This document shows positions 1 through 9,153 of a DNA stretch of 10,946 nucleotides, one piece after another (the first letter of the stretch is position 1; each line of letters starts with the position of its first letter). The stretch is from Porogramme epimiltina (taxonomy: Eukaryota > Basidiomycota > Agaricomycetes > Polyporales > Polyporaceae), in contig FTLJ01001259.1 of assembly GCA_900155495.1 (NCBI GenBank), positions 1 through 10,946 of the forward strand. The letters are read 5' to 3'. The notes below the pieces were generated by a model. The model was not told where the DNA came from and made no database searches. It worked only from the letters and a program-made list of their open reading frames with translations. The position numbers were made by a program, and so were the translations under genes.

Positions 1-1600
1 CCCCTGGGGACACCTGCACCCGCAGGGAGATGGCAGACGAGCTGGAGAGGGGGAAAGAGAGGCGGGAAGGAGGACACGGGCGGGGGAGTGGGGGACCAAC
101 GGACGGGACGGCCGGGCGGGGGAGGGGGAGTGGTTGGGGTGACCGCCCGCGTGGCTCTCGTCGCTCGGCCGCTGCGGACACGCGACCCTGTGCAAGTCTA
201 TCAAACGTCTTCCTGTTTCAGAGGGCTTCCCACGAGCCGACCACAGTGAGAGACAGCAGCCGCGTGCTGGGGATTCTAGAGCGCGCTCGGCGCGCCCGAC
301 GGCGGCAGGCCTGCGCCGCGCCAAGGGGCACCATCGGGGAGCGGCCGGGGGCGCGCACGAAGGAAGAGAGGCGCGGGGGGAAGGAGGAGGGGCGCGGTAT
401 AATGCGCGGCGCGGAATTGGTACAGAGGGCCAGAGGTTTCGCCCCCGTCGTCCCGTCGGGGGCCTGCGAGTGGAGTCAGCTGGTAGGACGACGCCCAGAG
501 GGTACTCCCACTTGCCGCGTTATGGAAATCGAGGGGTGCGTTGGGCGTGCAATCTTGTGACGGTGTGATAAGGGAGGCTGTCCGGATATGAACGATGTAG
601 ACAATATTAGAGGGTCCTTTCCCATGTCTTCCTGGGGACGCTGCGGCGGCGGACCGGGTGCATCGACGGAGTAGAACAGGCCCCGGCCTGCGCATAGAAT
701 GGGTGGCGAGCTTTCAGGCTGGTCGACAGGGAAGGATGTGCGGTAGAAGCATGAAGCTAAAAGGACGGAAGCGCGAATGTCATGGATTGTCATGGAAAGT
801 CCATTCAACATCGGAACGTACGTGCGAGCGTGAAGGCGCGGGTGGGGGGGCCGTATGAAGGCCTCGACGGTGCGAGGATGTGCTGTGGGAGGGGCACTAG
901 CGCATTTTGCCTATAGGTGGATGGGATGGTTCAGTATATGCATGAGGAAGGGGCGGAGGACGAGCGTACATTTTTGGACGGGAGGTGTTCACACGTCGCT
1001 GACCAACTGGAGAGCTTGGTCAGGCCACGGGGGGCACGGGGGCGTCCCTGTAGGGATATGAGCATGCCATAAGGCCATCCTCGCCCTCGAGCGATCCCGG
1101 AGAGCTGAAGAGTGGGAGGCCCTGTCAGTCTATTTGTGGGGAGAGGGCGTCAGACGTCGCTGAAATCGCCCGGAGGGACGCAGCGGTTAAGAGCACGTGT
1201 GCGCGAGGCAGAGGGCAGGCGGGCCTCGTGGGGTGCTAACGCCTCGAGCCGGAGCTTTTTGGCGCATCGTTGGAGGCCTCAGTGGCGGCCGACGGTGTCT
1301 GGACGCGGGGCGGGCGCGAGACGGTCCGGCGCAAACGGGAAGAAGGCGGGAGGGCGGAGGGCGTGGGGGGAAGCGCTGGGGATGTTCCTGGGAAATGCGG
1401 GTTGGCGTTCCCATGGCCGAGAGGAAGATAGAGTGGGCGAGCACCGAATCCTGCAACTTTTACTCATCCTTGCCTGGCGGTGAGAGCACACTTGTGCCGG
1501 CGCCTGTCTGCTCACAGGCTCACTCGGCCTGCCCGGTGTCCGCTCGCGTGGCATTGCTTGGCTGTGTTTGGCGTGCAGCACCTCGCCTCCTCGGGGCGCG
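1..1600. other. Intergenic or unassigned region, G-rich on the plus strand
   Basis: No gene is supported here. The open frames on either strand are short, overlap one another, and translate to Arg/Gly-rich or otherwise compositionally biased sequence with no family signature or consistent splice structure. The plus strand is markedly G- and purine-rich in many places (for example 60-135, 358-400, 835-850, 1020-1050 and 1320-1380), so the minus strand is C/T-rich. On the minus strand there is a TATA-like sequence (rc of 397-403) followed by C/T-rich DNA running to the left edge. That would fit the promoter or leader of a minus-strand gene starting beyond base 1, but no start codon or exon is visible to confirm it. 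Confidence 0.4.
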
Positions 1601-1625
1601 TATTTAGTCTGCGGCCTCCTCGCTA
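1601..1625 (+). promoter_or_regulatory. Possible plus-strand promoter core (TATTTAG plus C/T-rich tract)
   Basis: TATTTAG at 1601-1607 is followed by C/T-rich sequence to about 1665, the same layout as the TATTTAA box and C/T-rich leader of the kinase gene at 3499. No convincing coding sequence follows on the plus strand: the first ATG after it, near 1709, is closed by a stop within a few codons. This may be a non-coding transcript start or a chance match. Confidence 0.15.
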
Positions 1626-2081
1626 CTCGACGCCAGCCGTGTCCACGCTTGCTGCCTCCAGTTCGACCCACATTTGCCACTTCGTTGGCCTCCTGTCGTC
1701 CCCAAACGCAAATGTTTGCTTGACATCTCCCTGTGCTCTCGGGCGGACTCGGGCTGCGATCCGAAGCATTGAAACCCGGTCAAACGCTGCGACACCCCAT
1801 TATCCCCAGATTCACAGCCATTCAACGCCACGTTAATGCCCTCGTCATCTGCGTACAAGCGACGCAGCGCCCGCGCGGGTCTCTAGGGAGGTCCTCGGGA
1901 GGCCGAAAGTGACTCTCGGAGATGATGTAGGCGAGACGCAATCGGCTGGCGGCGAAGAACAAGCACAGAGTGAGTCACCACTATTCCGTCGACGAGCCCC
2001 ATTGGACGACAATACAAGCTCTACAAGGTTTTGTCCGGAGCTAGCTGACCGTCCAATCATATATCAGGTTTTCCGGGACAC

Positions 2082-2606
2082 TCAATTGTCGCTCGTACCA
2101 CGGAGCACCGCGCACGTGTTTCCATTGAGCGCAAGGACGACGGAGGGCGGCACGGCGCGACACGACTCCGTTCTCCGCCACTTCGCTCGCTGAAAGCCGC
2201 ATTCTGAACGCTCAGCACGCTGCTGCCACAGTGATATCACAGTCCGCGCGCATGGTCCCCGGCGCGGGTTCCTGGGCCTCCATTCTGTCCCAATTACACT
2301 CGCAGAGACGCGGGCGCTGACGTCGGATAGACGTCGGATAGGCTCGAGACGAGAAGGCGCCGTTTGGATACGTACGCCGGTTGTGCTCATATCCTCTAGG
2401 TCGACTTCCGAGTTGGCAGAAGAAGGCGCAAGACGAGACGCGGAGTCCGCGGCCGAGCAGCGGCATGGAACTGGCCGCCGACAAGAGAAAGAGACGTCCG
2501 TGTTCTCTTCGGGAAGTTCAAGGTCCTCTTTGCCTTGGACGTCGGGGGCCGTACGGAGATTTAGAGCGTCGGGGACGTGCGTAGCTTGTGGTGCGCATAG
2601 TAGCAC
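2082..2606 (-). CDS. Weak candidate hypothetical ORF, divergent from the kinase gene
   Basis: This is an uninterrupted 174-codon minus-strand ORF with a hydrophilic Ser/Arg/Glu-rich product and no recognised domain. In its favour, the first 100 or so codons seldom end in A, as in the coding exons of the kinase gene, and it lies beyond a minus-strand C/T-rich stretch (about 3130-2640) that could act as a divergent promoter. Against it, the C-terminal third looks random, no family motif is seen, and overlapping frames are also open. A possible donor (GTACGT on the minus strand near 2374) could end a shorter real exon. Function is unknown, and it may be non-coding. Confidence 0.18.
   Translation of the reverse strand: MLLCAPQATHVPDALNLRTAPDVQGKEDLELPEENTDVSFSCRRPVPCRCSAADSASRLAPSSANSEVDLEDMSTTGVRIQTAPSRLEPIRRLSDVSARVSASVIGTEWRPRNPRRGPCARTVISLWQQRAERSECGFQRAKWRRTESCRAVPPSVVLALNGNTCAVLRGTSDN
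2319..2340. repeat. Two tandem copies of an 11-bp unit (GACGTCGGATA)
   Basis: The unit GACGTCGGATA occurs at 2319-2329 and again, perfectly, at 2330-2340. Each copy contains a GACGTC palindrome, which is the core of a cAMP-response-element-type bZIP site, so the pair could be a regulatory site. With only two copies it may equally be slippage. Confidence 0.55.
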
Positions 2607-3498
2607 TATCTCGAATACGTTGAATATGATCAGGTTTCGAGTGCCCTTTTGTTATCGCAAAAAGGGGTAGCCAAGGTGGCATGAACACATGTGGTGGACC
2701 TGCCAGGACCGGGACGCATCCTCCGAGCGCAGCGCGCAGCATCCTCACTAGTAGGGGAGTACTGGGGAGGAGTAAAGGGCTCAGACACGGACGGGAGGGG
2801 CAGTCGGGGCGATGATCTCGGGCGAGTGGCGTGCAATCGCAGTAAGAGTTCGGGATACCCGCGGGCTGTGTTCGGAGACCGGTTGAGTTGCCGGTAAGAA
2901 TGGAGAGGAGCAGCATGCAGGGGAGGAGAGGCGCGTGGAGAAAGAATTACAGGGGATGGAACCACGGGGTACCAAGGTACGCCGCGGTATGCACGGCAAG
3001 GCCTGGGGGCTTAGAAGGAGGGTCTGTTATCGGATACGTAAGAGTGCATTGAAGCCGGTCTAAAACCCTGTGCGCGTATACTTGTTGGACGCGGGGGAGG
3101 GGGCCGACGACGGCGGGAGAGGAGGAGCGTAGGGCGCAAAATTGCCATATCGGGAAGCAGCGCCCTTGTGGCGTGAGAACCACCTTCCTTTGTGGGCTAG
3201 CAGCGATCGCGTTCTGGTGGAGGGCGGGGAGAGAGAGCCAAGGCGTCGTCGACGCCGCCGCCTGCTCCCTCGCCGCCCCCAGCGTGCCCGCCGATCGCAC
3301 AGCGTGCGTCAGTCGACAGCGAAGGCCCTCCAGAGCTCGGAACACCGGCCCAGACGCACGTTGGGACTCGGAGGACGCAGAGCCTGCACGTCGCGCCCGC
3401 CACTACCTCCGCGGGACGCTCTGGCTTCGGCTGCCTCGCCTCTCGCAGCCTCCCGCTCCGACTTGCCCTCTTTCCGCTCTCTTCAACTCCTCCTCCTC
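2607..3498. other. Upstream region of the kinase gene with a purine-to-pyrimidine switch
   Basis: No gene is supported. From about 2640 to 3130 the plus strand is purine-rich. From about 3245 to 3540 it becomes pyrimidine-rich, with runs such as CTCCTCCTCCTC just before the TATA-like box. The overlapping open frames here give Arg- or Pro-rich translations without motifs. The stretch is best read as the kinase gene's promoter region, possibly shared with a divergent transcript. Confidence 0.4.
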
Positions 3499-3505
3499 TA
3501 TTTAA
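3499..3505 (+). promoter_or_regulatory. TATA-like box of the kinase gene (TATTTAA)
   Basis: TATTTAA lies 81 bases upstream of the chosen ATG, within a strongly pyrimidine-rich stretch (about 3465-3540), a common arrangement around fungal transcription starts. No ATG occurs between the box and 3586, so the leader would be short, about 50-60 nt, and free of upstream ORFs. Confidence 0.5.
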
Positions 3506-3585
3506 CACTCGCCTAGTCGGACTGGCTCCGGTCTCTCTCCTTGCAGCCAGCGCATATATCTCAATCCGCCGAGTACTCCACCAAC

Positions 3586-6500
3586 ATGTCTTCGCGACTC
3601 AAGTCCCCGCAGTCATCTAAGCCGCCCACTAAGCCGCCTACAAACCCTCCCTCTCTTCCTTCCCACTCTTCATCTGGCTCTAGCACGCCCTCCACTGTCA
3701 AACATCCTTCCCCGCTCAATCCCGCCGCGTCCTCTTCATCCTCACCCGGCCCTCCATCCAAGACCCCTCAGATGGCCTCGGCGGTCCCGCCCTCCCCCAC
3801 CTCCGTACGCTCTGCGCCCATGCTTCCACAAGCATCCCACTCCTCTCAGTCCGTCCGCTCTCGTGGCGGCTCCGTCTCTACCATCCGTCCCCCATCGATC
3901 ACCGGTGTCCTCCCCATCACTCGCGTTTCCTCTAACCCCGCACCCGCCTCCGGGTCCTCAAGCACCACAACCCTCGGCCTCGTCGCCGACTTCCGCTCTC
4001 GCTCCCGCACCTCGTCCGACGCGCACGCTCACCGCGGTCGCTCCACCAGCCCCATCCGCGACCTCTCTTTCATCTGGCGCACACACTCGCGCGGGAGGGA
4101 CACCCCCACGAACGAAGAGTCGACCAACTGGTGGACTACGAGGGACGTAGAGCCGCGTCCTTGGGAGGAGAAGCGGCAGAAGACGGTCCCCGTCGAGCAG
4201 ACAGAGGGCTATGTCCGCACTCGCGAGGTGAGTCTCTCTTGCTCAGTGCACGCTCCCCCCTACACCCCCTTCGCGACGCGCGCACTGCCCGTCTCTCTGT
4301 CTTTGGCGGGGGCGCGCCTGTGTGAGCTGCCCGGCGGGGATATACGTGTACGGCTGTCTTGCCAGCTGTACGCGCGTCCCCGCCCATCGATACGGACGTG
4401 CGTTCGGCCCCATCCACGTCCCCGCTGCTCCCATCTGTCAACGCCCTACCTTTCCACCTGGGCGCTACGTTTTGCGCTTGGCGCGCTCAGAAGCTGCAGC
4501 TCGCCGTGTTCGGCGGGACCCCACTTTTTGTTTGTCTGCGGCAGGTCCACGCGCGACATCCGTGCATTCACGAGCGCCGCGTTAGACTCCGCGCGGTGTT
4601 TTTCGGGCTTCGTGCAGTGTCTTTGCGCATAGCCAGCAGCCTTTGGGCTTGCGCCCGCATGGAGCGCACAGCGCCAGTGCTCCACCTTTGTTTGAGTGGG
4701 TACACCGCATCAACTTTTATAGTTTGGGGCTCCGATTTTGAGCGACGGTGCGCACGTTGTTCGTAACGCGCTCCGAACTTTCAGCGCCCTCCGCGCATTC
4801 GTTCCCCCATGGCTTTACTACGGGCGGTGGGCACGTGTACGCTGCGCGAGCGCGTTGTATACTCGCACACAGTTGTTCGATGGGTCAGACAGGCTGGGCA
4901 GCGTTCGCGCGTTTTCTACAGCTTGTGATCGGTTCTACCACAGTCAAGTGCCCCAGCTGACAAACACTTCCAGCGCGTGGCCGAAGCTGTCGCCAATGTC
5001 CTCGGATGGACAGAAGAAGTCATGCACGAGCTGCTCGAGATCAGCACCGACCTCCTCCGCTTCGCACCCATCCCCGGTCTCGAGGAGGCTGCGCGCACGC
5101 TCCTCGGGATATGGGACGCCCTCAAGATGGTCGATGTGAGTCATCTACGTCATGTATGCGCGTCGATCATTCCTCACCGCCCGCGCGGCCCTGACCAGAT
5201 CAATCGCCTCGCTTGCCTCCGTTTGACAGAGCGGTGCGCGACAGTGCTTATCTCGATACGGGAGGAAATAGCCGAGGCGGGCGACGATGTGGGCGCCGAG
5301 CTGCGCCCGCCCTTGGACCGTCTGGTCGAGTAAGTCAAACGGCTCACGAGTCTAAACGATGACGCTGACGCGGACACCTGCAGATCGTACAGGGAAGTCC
5401 ACCGGTTCTTGCTCAAGCAGTCCCACCGCCCGTTCATCAAGCGCTACCTCCAACGCGACGAGATCCAGCGCGCGCTCGTCGGGTGCCACAACAGCATCAC
5501 TGACTCACTCAGCATGTTCAACGTACGTGGGATCTACCGCTCGCGGCCCACACGCGCGTACGCTGACCCGCACGTGTATCCAGACCTCGATCCAGATCCG
5601 CATTCTCAAGCAAGTCCTCGCTGCGGAGAAACAACGGCAGGCGGACACCGCCGCCATCCTCGAGTCGATCCACCACTCCGCGCACCCATCCGAGATCGCA
5701 GACGCGCATGAGAGTATTCTCATGCTCACCTCCGAGCCGACGCCGCTGCACGCCACCGCCGACGCGGAGGTCGCGCGGCCCGCGCACGTCATCGCGCAGC
5801 TGCAGGCGCTCACCGCGCGCCAGAACGAGCGCGACTCGATGCACGACGCCGCGGACCTCCGCCAGCTCCTCCGCACCGCGATGCAGGCCAACAACGACGC
5901 GGAGATGATCCGCGTCCTCCAGGTCGGGCGCGACGAGATGCCCGAGGCGATCAAGACGCTCCAGCGCGCGCTCGAGGTCGAGGTCGAGCGCGAGCGCGCG
6001 GCGGAGGAGGCTGCCGCCGCCGCCGTGGCAACCGCGGCGCCAGCGGTCGCATTGACCCTCGCGCAAGAGGCCGCGCAGCCAGTGTACGTGCAGCAGGCGG
6101 GCCTGACGCGCTCCGCGACGGTGCTGAGCACGGGGAGCGAGACGACGACGAGCTCGCGCGCGAGCGGCAGCTCGCGGAGTTTTGGCGAGAACAGCGGGCG
6201 CGCGAGCCGGCGGAGCGGACCACCGCGGGATACGCTCGACCGGGAGTTCATCGAGACCGGGATCGACGCGCTCCGGCGGCTGAGCGGGGGCGGGGTAGAG
6301 GTGGCGCTGCCGAGCTGGACGATCACCCGGTACGAGGTCGAGCGCGAGGAGAAGATCGGGATGGGCTTTTTTTCGGACGTGTACCGGGGCACGTGGCGCG
6401 ACGGCGTCGTCGCGATCAAGGTGCTCGCGCCGACGACGCCGAAGCAGTTGTTTGTCCATGAGGTGAGTGGGGTGTTCTTTGTGGGCAGGTGGGGGACCTT

Positions 6501-9153
6501 GTGGTCTCTCGGTCGTTTCTTTTCGGCTTGCGGGCGTCGGACGTGTGGGTGCCCGGCTCAGCCGGTGCGCGCGCGCGTCGTCGGGCTCCCGCGCATCTCA
6601 GATATGCGTCAGATGGACGCCCCTCCGTTCTCCCCCCGATTCCCTTTCTATGCTGCGCAGGCGAGAGATCGGCGGGACGAGGTTCGGTGAATGGTCCGGG
6701 CCTTTTCCCTTCTGCCATCTTCGCGCTAGTGCCCCATTCACTTTCCATCTCATTCATTCGCCTCTCGTACTCGAGGATATGTGCTGATCGTTCTCTATCT
6801 TGCTTTCCCCGCTGCTCCACCCTTCCCCGGCCATCTCCTCCCATTCACCGGCCACCTCGCGAAAACCTCAACGCCCGATAACCGGTTCCCGATCTCCGCC
6901 CTGACGCGCTCCCCGTTCGTGCAAATAGATTTCGATCTGGAAGTCCCTCCAGCACGCGAACGTCCTTGAGCTTCTAGGCGCGTCCTCGGCCTCGAGCGAC
7001 CCGCCCTGGTTCTTCGTTAGCCCGTATTACAAGAACGGCTCCCTCGTGACGTACCTGAAGAGCCTCCCGTCGCTCGACAGCGTGGATCTCCTCAAGATGA
7101 TCCACGAGATCGCGAAAGGCATGGCATATCTGCACGGCAAGGGCGTACTCCACGGTGACCTCAAGGTGCGTTCGCGTTTCGTAGCCTCTCGATCCACTCC
7201 TTCCGGAAATTTCCGCTGCTAACCTGTGATTCTCTCCTTCTCGCAGGCCGCGAACGTGCTTGTGGACGACAGGCACCACTGCGTTATCTCCGATTTTGGT
7301 CAGAGCGAGATGAAGACCGAGGCGTTCCGGATTAGCGGCCTCCCTCTCCCGCGTACGTGCCTGAGCCCCTGTCATATGTCGGATTGTGCTGACGGGTTCG
7401 GTCTCACGACAGATGGGACGCTCCGCTGGCAGTCCCCCGAGCTCATGAGCGGGCACAGCGAGCTGACGCAACAAGTCGACGTGTACGCGTTTGCAATAAC
7501 GTGTGTGGAGCTCCTTACCAAGGGCAAGCTCCCGTGGCCGCTGGCGGACGACGACGCCGTGAGGCATTTTGTGCTCCGTAAGTCGTCTTCCCCAGAAATT
7601 CCGTGCCAACGGCATTGACAACGATGCGTATAGAAGAAAAGATGCGCCCGGAGGTCCCGCTGCTTCGAATGTGGTCCCAGCCGCTCTCGGACATCCTCCG
7701 GCTCTGTTGGAATCAAGATCCCAACGTCCGGCCGTCGTTCGAAGAGATTGATCGCCAGGTGCAGCAGCTTCGAGCCCGGTTCGGCGCGGATGTCAAGGAG
7801 TCCCCCGTGCCGCGTCATTCTGTAATAGAGAAGATGGTCAAGCGCAAGTCGCCCGACATGCACCCTATCCCCCTCCCGCTTCTCCCTCGTAGGTCCCATC
7901 CGTCGCTATTGACGCTGCGTGTCTCTGACTCTTACGCAGCCGATACGACGGCTTCGTTCGTCGAGGTGGGCTCCGTCCCGTCTACAGACGTGTCGTTTAT
8001 AACGGCGACCGATATGACTTCGTCACAGTCACATTCGGACCACGATGAGCCCAAGACTGGCGAATCGAGTCGCAGCAGCAGCCGCACGTCGTCGTCGTTG
8101 CTTGAAAGCCAAACGGAGCACATCGAGTTCCCTCGCCACGTCTCGCCGCCGCCGCCAGACGAGCGGGCTCAGAACTTGCGAGACGAACGGCGTTACCGGA
8201 TGCTCCTGCAGCACGAGTTCCATCCCTCTCGTAAGCCTTGCTGATACTTCTTTTATTTCGCACGTTTAACATTCAGAGCAGTGACTCTGCCGCTTTGGAC
8301 ACCTTCGTCCATCACTGTCGGCGCCGTTGGATATCATAGCAAAGCCAACGGGGGCGAGTTCGTCACGCTCTTCAACTCGTTCGAGCCGCTCAAGACGTCT
8401 GGGGGTCTCGCGCGCGACATGCCGTCACTATACGGATACGGTCGCGTCAACCAAGGGAGCCAGCGGCAGGACAAGCGGAATGTCGCGCAGCGCGGGATGG
8501 ACCTCATTCAGTCGTGGCTGAGTAGCTCTCGTAACCGGGCCGGAGAAGCAAAGTACTCGTATGTAGATTTGCTACTCTTAACAGGCGCACTCGGCTGACC
8601 AAAGTGAAACAGGCGTCGTTACTCGTCACCTCTACGCGCTGGGCTCAAGGCTGCACACCTCTTCGCTGAATCAACAATCTACCGATACATCGACGATCTC
8701 GAGACGCCGAAGAAGTGGTTCAAGGCGAATGTCGACGGGATTCTCGCACTGTATGGTGCACAGCATCGTATATCGAAAGAGGACTTGTATTTGGGTACGT
8801 CTGCGATCTGCTACGTCCATAGGTACGGGTTGCTGACCCGGCATGGTGTAGTCATCGGTACTCTCGAGGCGCAGGATTACGCGCTCTTCGTCAGCCATGA
8901 GCACCCGGATAGCCAGGTCGAGTTCAACGTCTTCTCCGCGACGCGCACCGGGCAACCGTGGGGCGAATTCACGTTCTCGTCCGACCTCTCTGCGTCTTTC
9001 CAAGGTGCTGGACCCCGATACGAAGAAGAGATGGTGGGCACCCCGCAGTACGCAAAGAAGATCTCGTCGTATGGCAACAACGGTCGGTGGGAGAGCGTAC
9101 TTCTCGCCCGTCTGCGGTTCAAGCCCGACCAAGTCGAACCCACTTCTCGGTGA
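3586..9153 (+). CDS. MLKL-NTD-like four-helix-bundle / TKL kinase / conserved C-terminal region protein, 13 exons, 1255 aa
   Basis: Exons: 3586-4227, 4974-5135, 5199-5329, 5384-5522, 5584-6462, 6929-7165, 7247-7352, 7413-7577, 7634-7888, 7940-8230, 8282-8558, 8613-8794, 8852-9153; they sum to 3768 nt in one frame. Seen in the translation: residues 1-214 are Ser/Pro-rich and disordered. About 215-400 is a helical domain with the basidiomycete MLKL-NTD-like signature (FAPIPGLEEAARTLL, NRLACLRLTERC, FIKRYLQRDEI). About 430-610 is an Ala/Ser-rich linker. Residues 612-868 are a kinase: G-loop GMGFFSDV (617-624), VAIK Lys637, helix-C Glu651, HGDLKAAN (726-733), DFG (746-748), SPE (773-775), D788 in DVYAF, and CWNQDP...RP. 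Residues 870-989 are disordered. Residues 990-1255 form a region with LTLPLW, FVTLFN, YALFVSHEHPD and RFKPD...EPTS. The start is the first ATG after the TATA box. Known: a 4HB plus kinase is the MLKL layout. Inferred: a Ser/Thr kinase in signalling, possibly cell death. Domain calls are from memory, without a database search. The least certain junctions are the acceptors of introns 5 and 10, and whether intron 9 is removed. Confidence 0.88.
4228..4973 (+). other. Intron 1 of the kinase gene, unusually long (746 nt)
   Basis: The donor is AG|GTGAGT and the acceptor is TTCCAG, with a CTGAC branch site about 14 nt before the acceptor. Removing it joins the disordered N-terminus to the first helix of the four-helix bundle in phase 0. 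It is about ten times longer than most introns in the gene. Open frames inside it have no family motifs. A further small exon or an alternative first exon cannot be excluded. Confidence 0.75.
6463..6928 (+). other. Intron 5 of the kinase gene, long (466 nt), inside the kinase N-lobe
   Basis: The donor is GAG|GTGAGT, directly after the codon of the putative helix-C glutamate (Glu651). The acceptor is AAATAG at 6926-6928, so the next exon begins ISIWKSLQHANV, as expected for helix C and strand 4. The TAG acceptor is chosen because it restores the kinase sequence in phase 0. No coding motif was seen inside the intron. Confidence 0.7.

Noticed and set aside
30..560. Long plus-strand open frame of 176 codons
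   Set aside because: The translation is dominated by Gly/Arg from G-rich DNA, with no motif or codon pattern. It is most likely an open frame caused by composition.
1175..1245. Possible tRNA: D-arm-like GCAGCGGTTAAGAGC followed by CCTCGAGCC
   Set aside because: Neither a T-stem nor an acceptor stem can be formed, and the spacing does not suit a cloverleaf.
2053..2064. CCAAT box next to a TATA-like sequence (CCAATCATATAT) on the plus strand
   Set aside because: No coding sequence follows at a suitable distance on that strand, so it is treated as a chance match.
3142..3516. Plus-strand open frames of 110-124 codons just upstream of the kinase gene
   Set aside because: They are Arg/Ala/Pro-rich, overlap in two frames, run through the TATA-like box, and contain no motif. 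This is promoter sequence.
5505..6459. Two minus-strand open frames of over 300 codons opposite exon 5
   Set aside because: They are antisense shadows of the GC-rich exon encoding the linker and kinase start. The plus strand carries the recognisable domain sequence.
8277..8278. Alternative acceptors for intron 10 at 8276 and 8278
   Set aside because: Acceptor 8276 leads to an immediate stop. Acceptor 8278 keeps the frame but adds a residue and replaces the family-like HPSLTLPLW with HPSPVTLPLW, so CAG at 8279-8281 was chosen.
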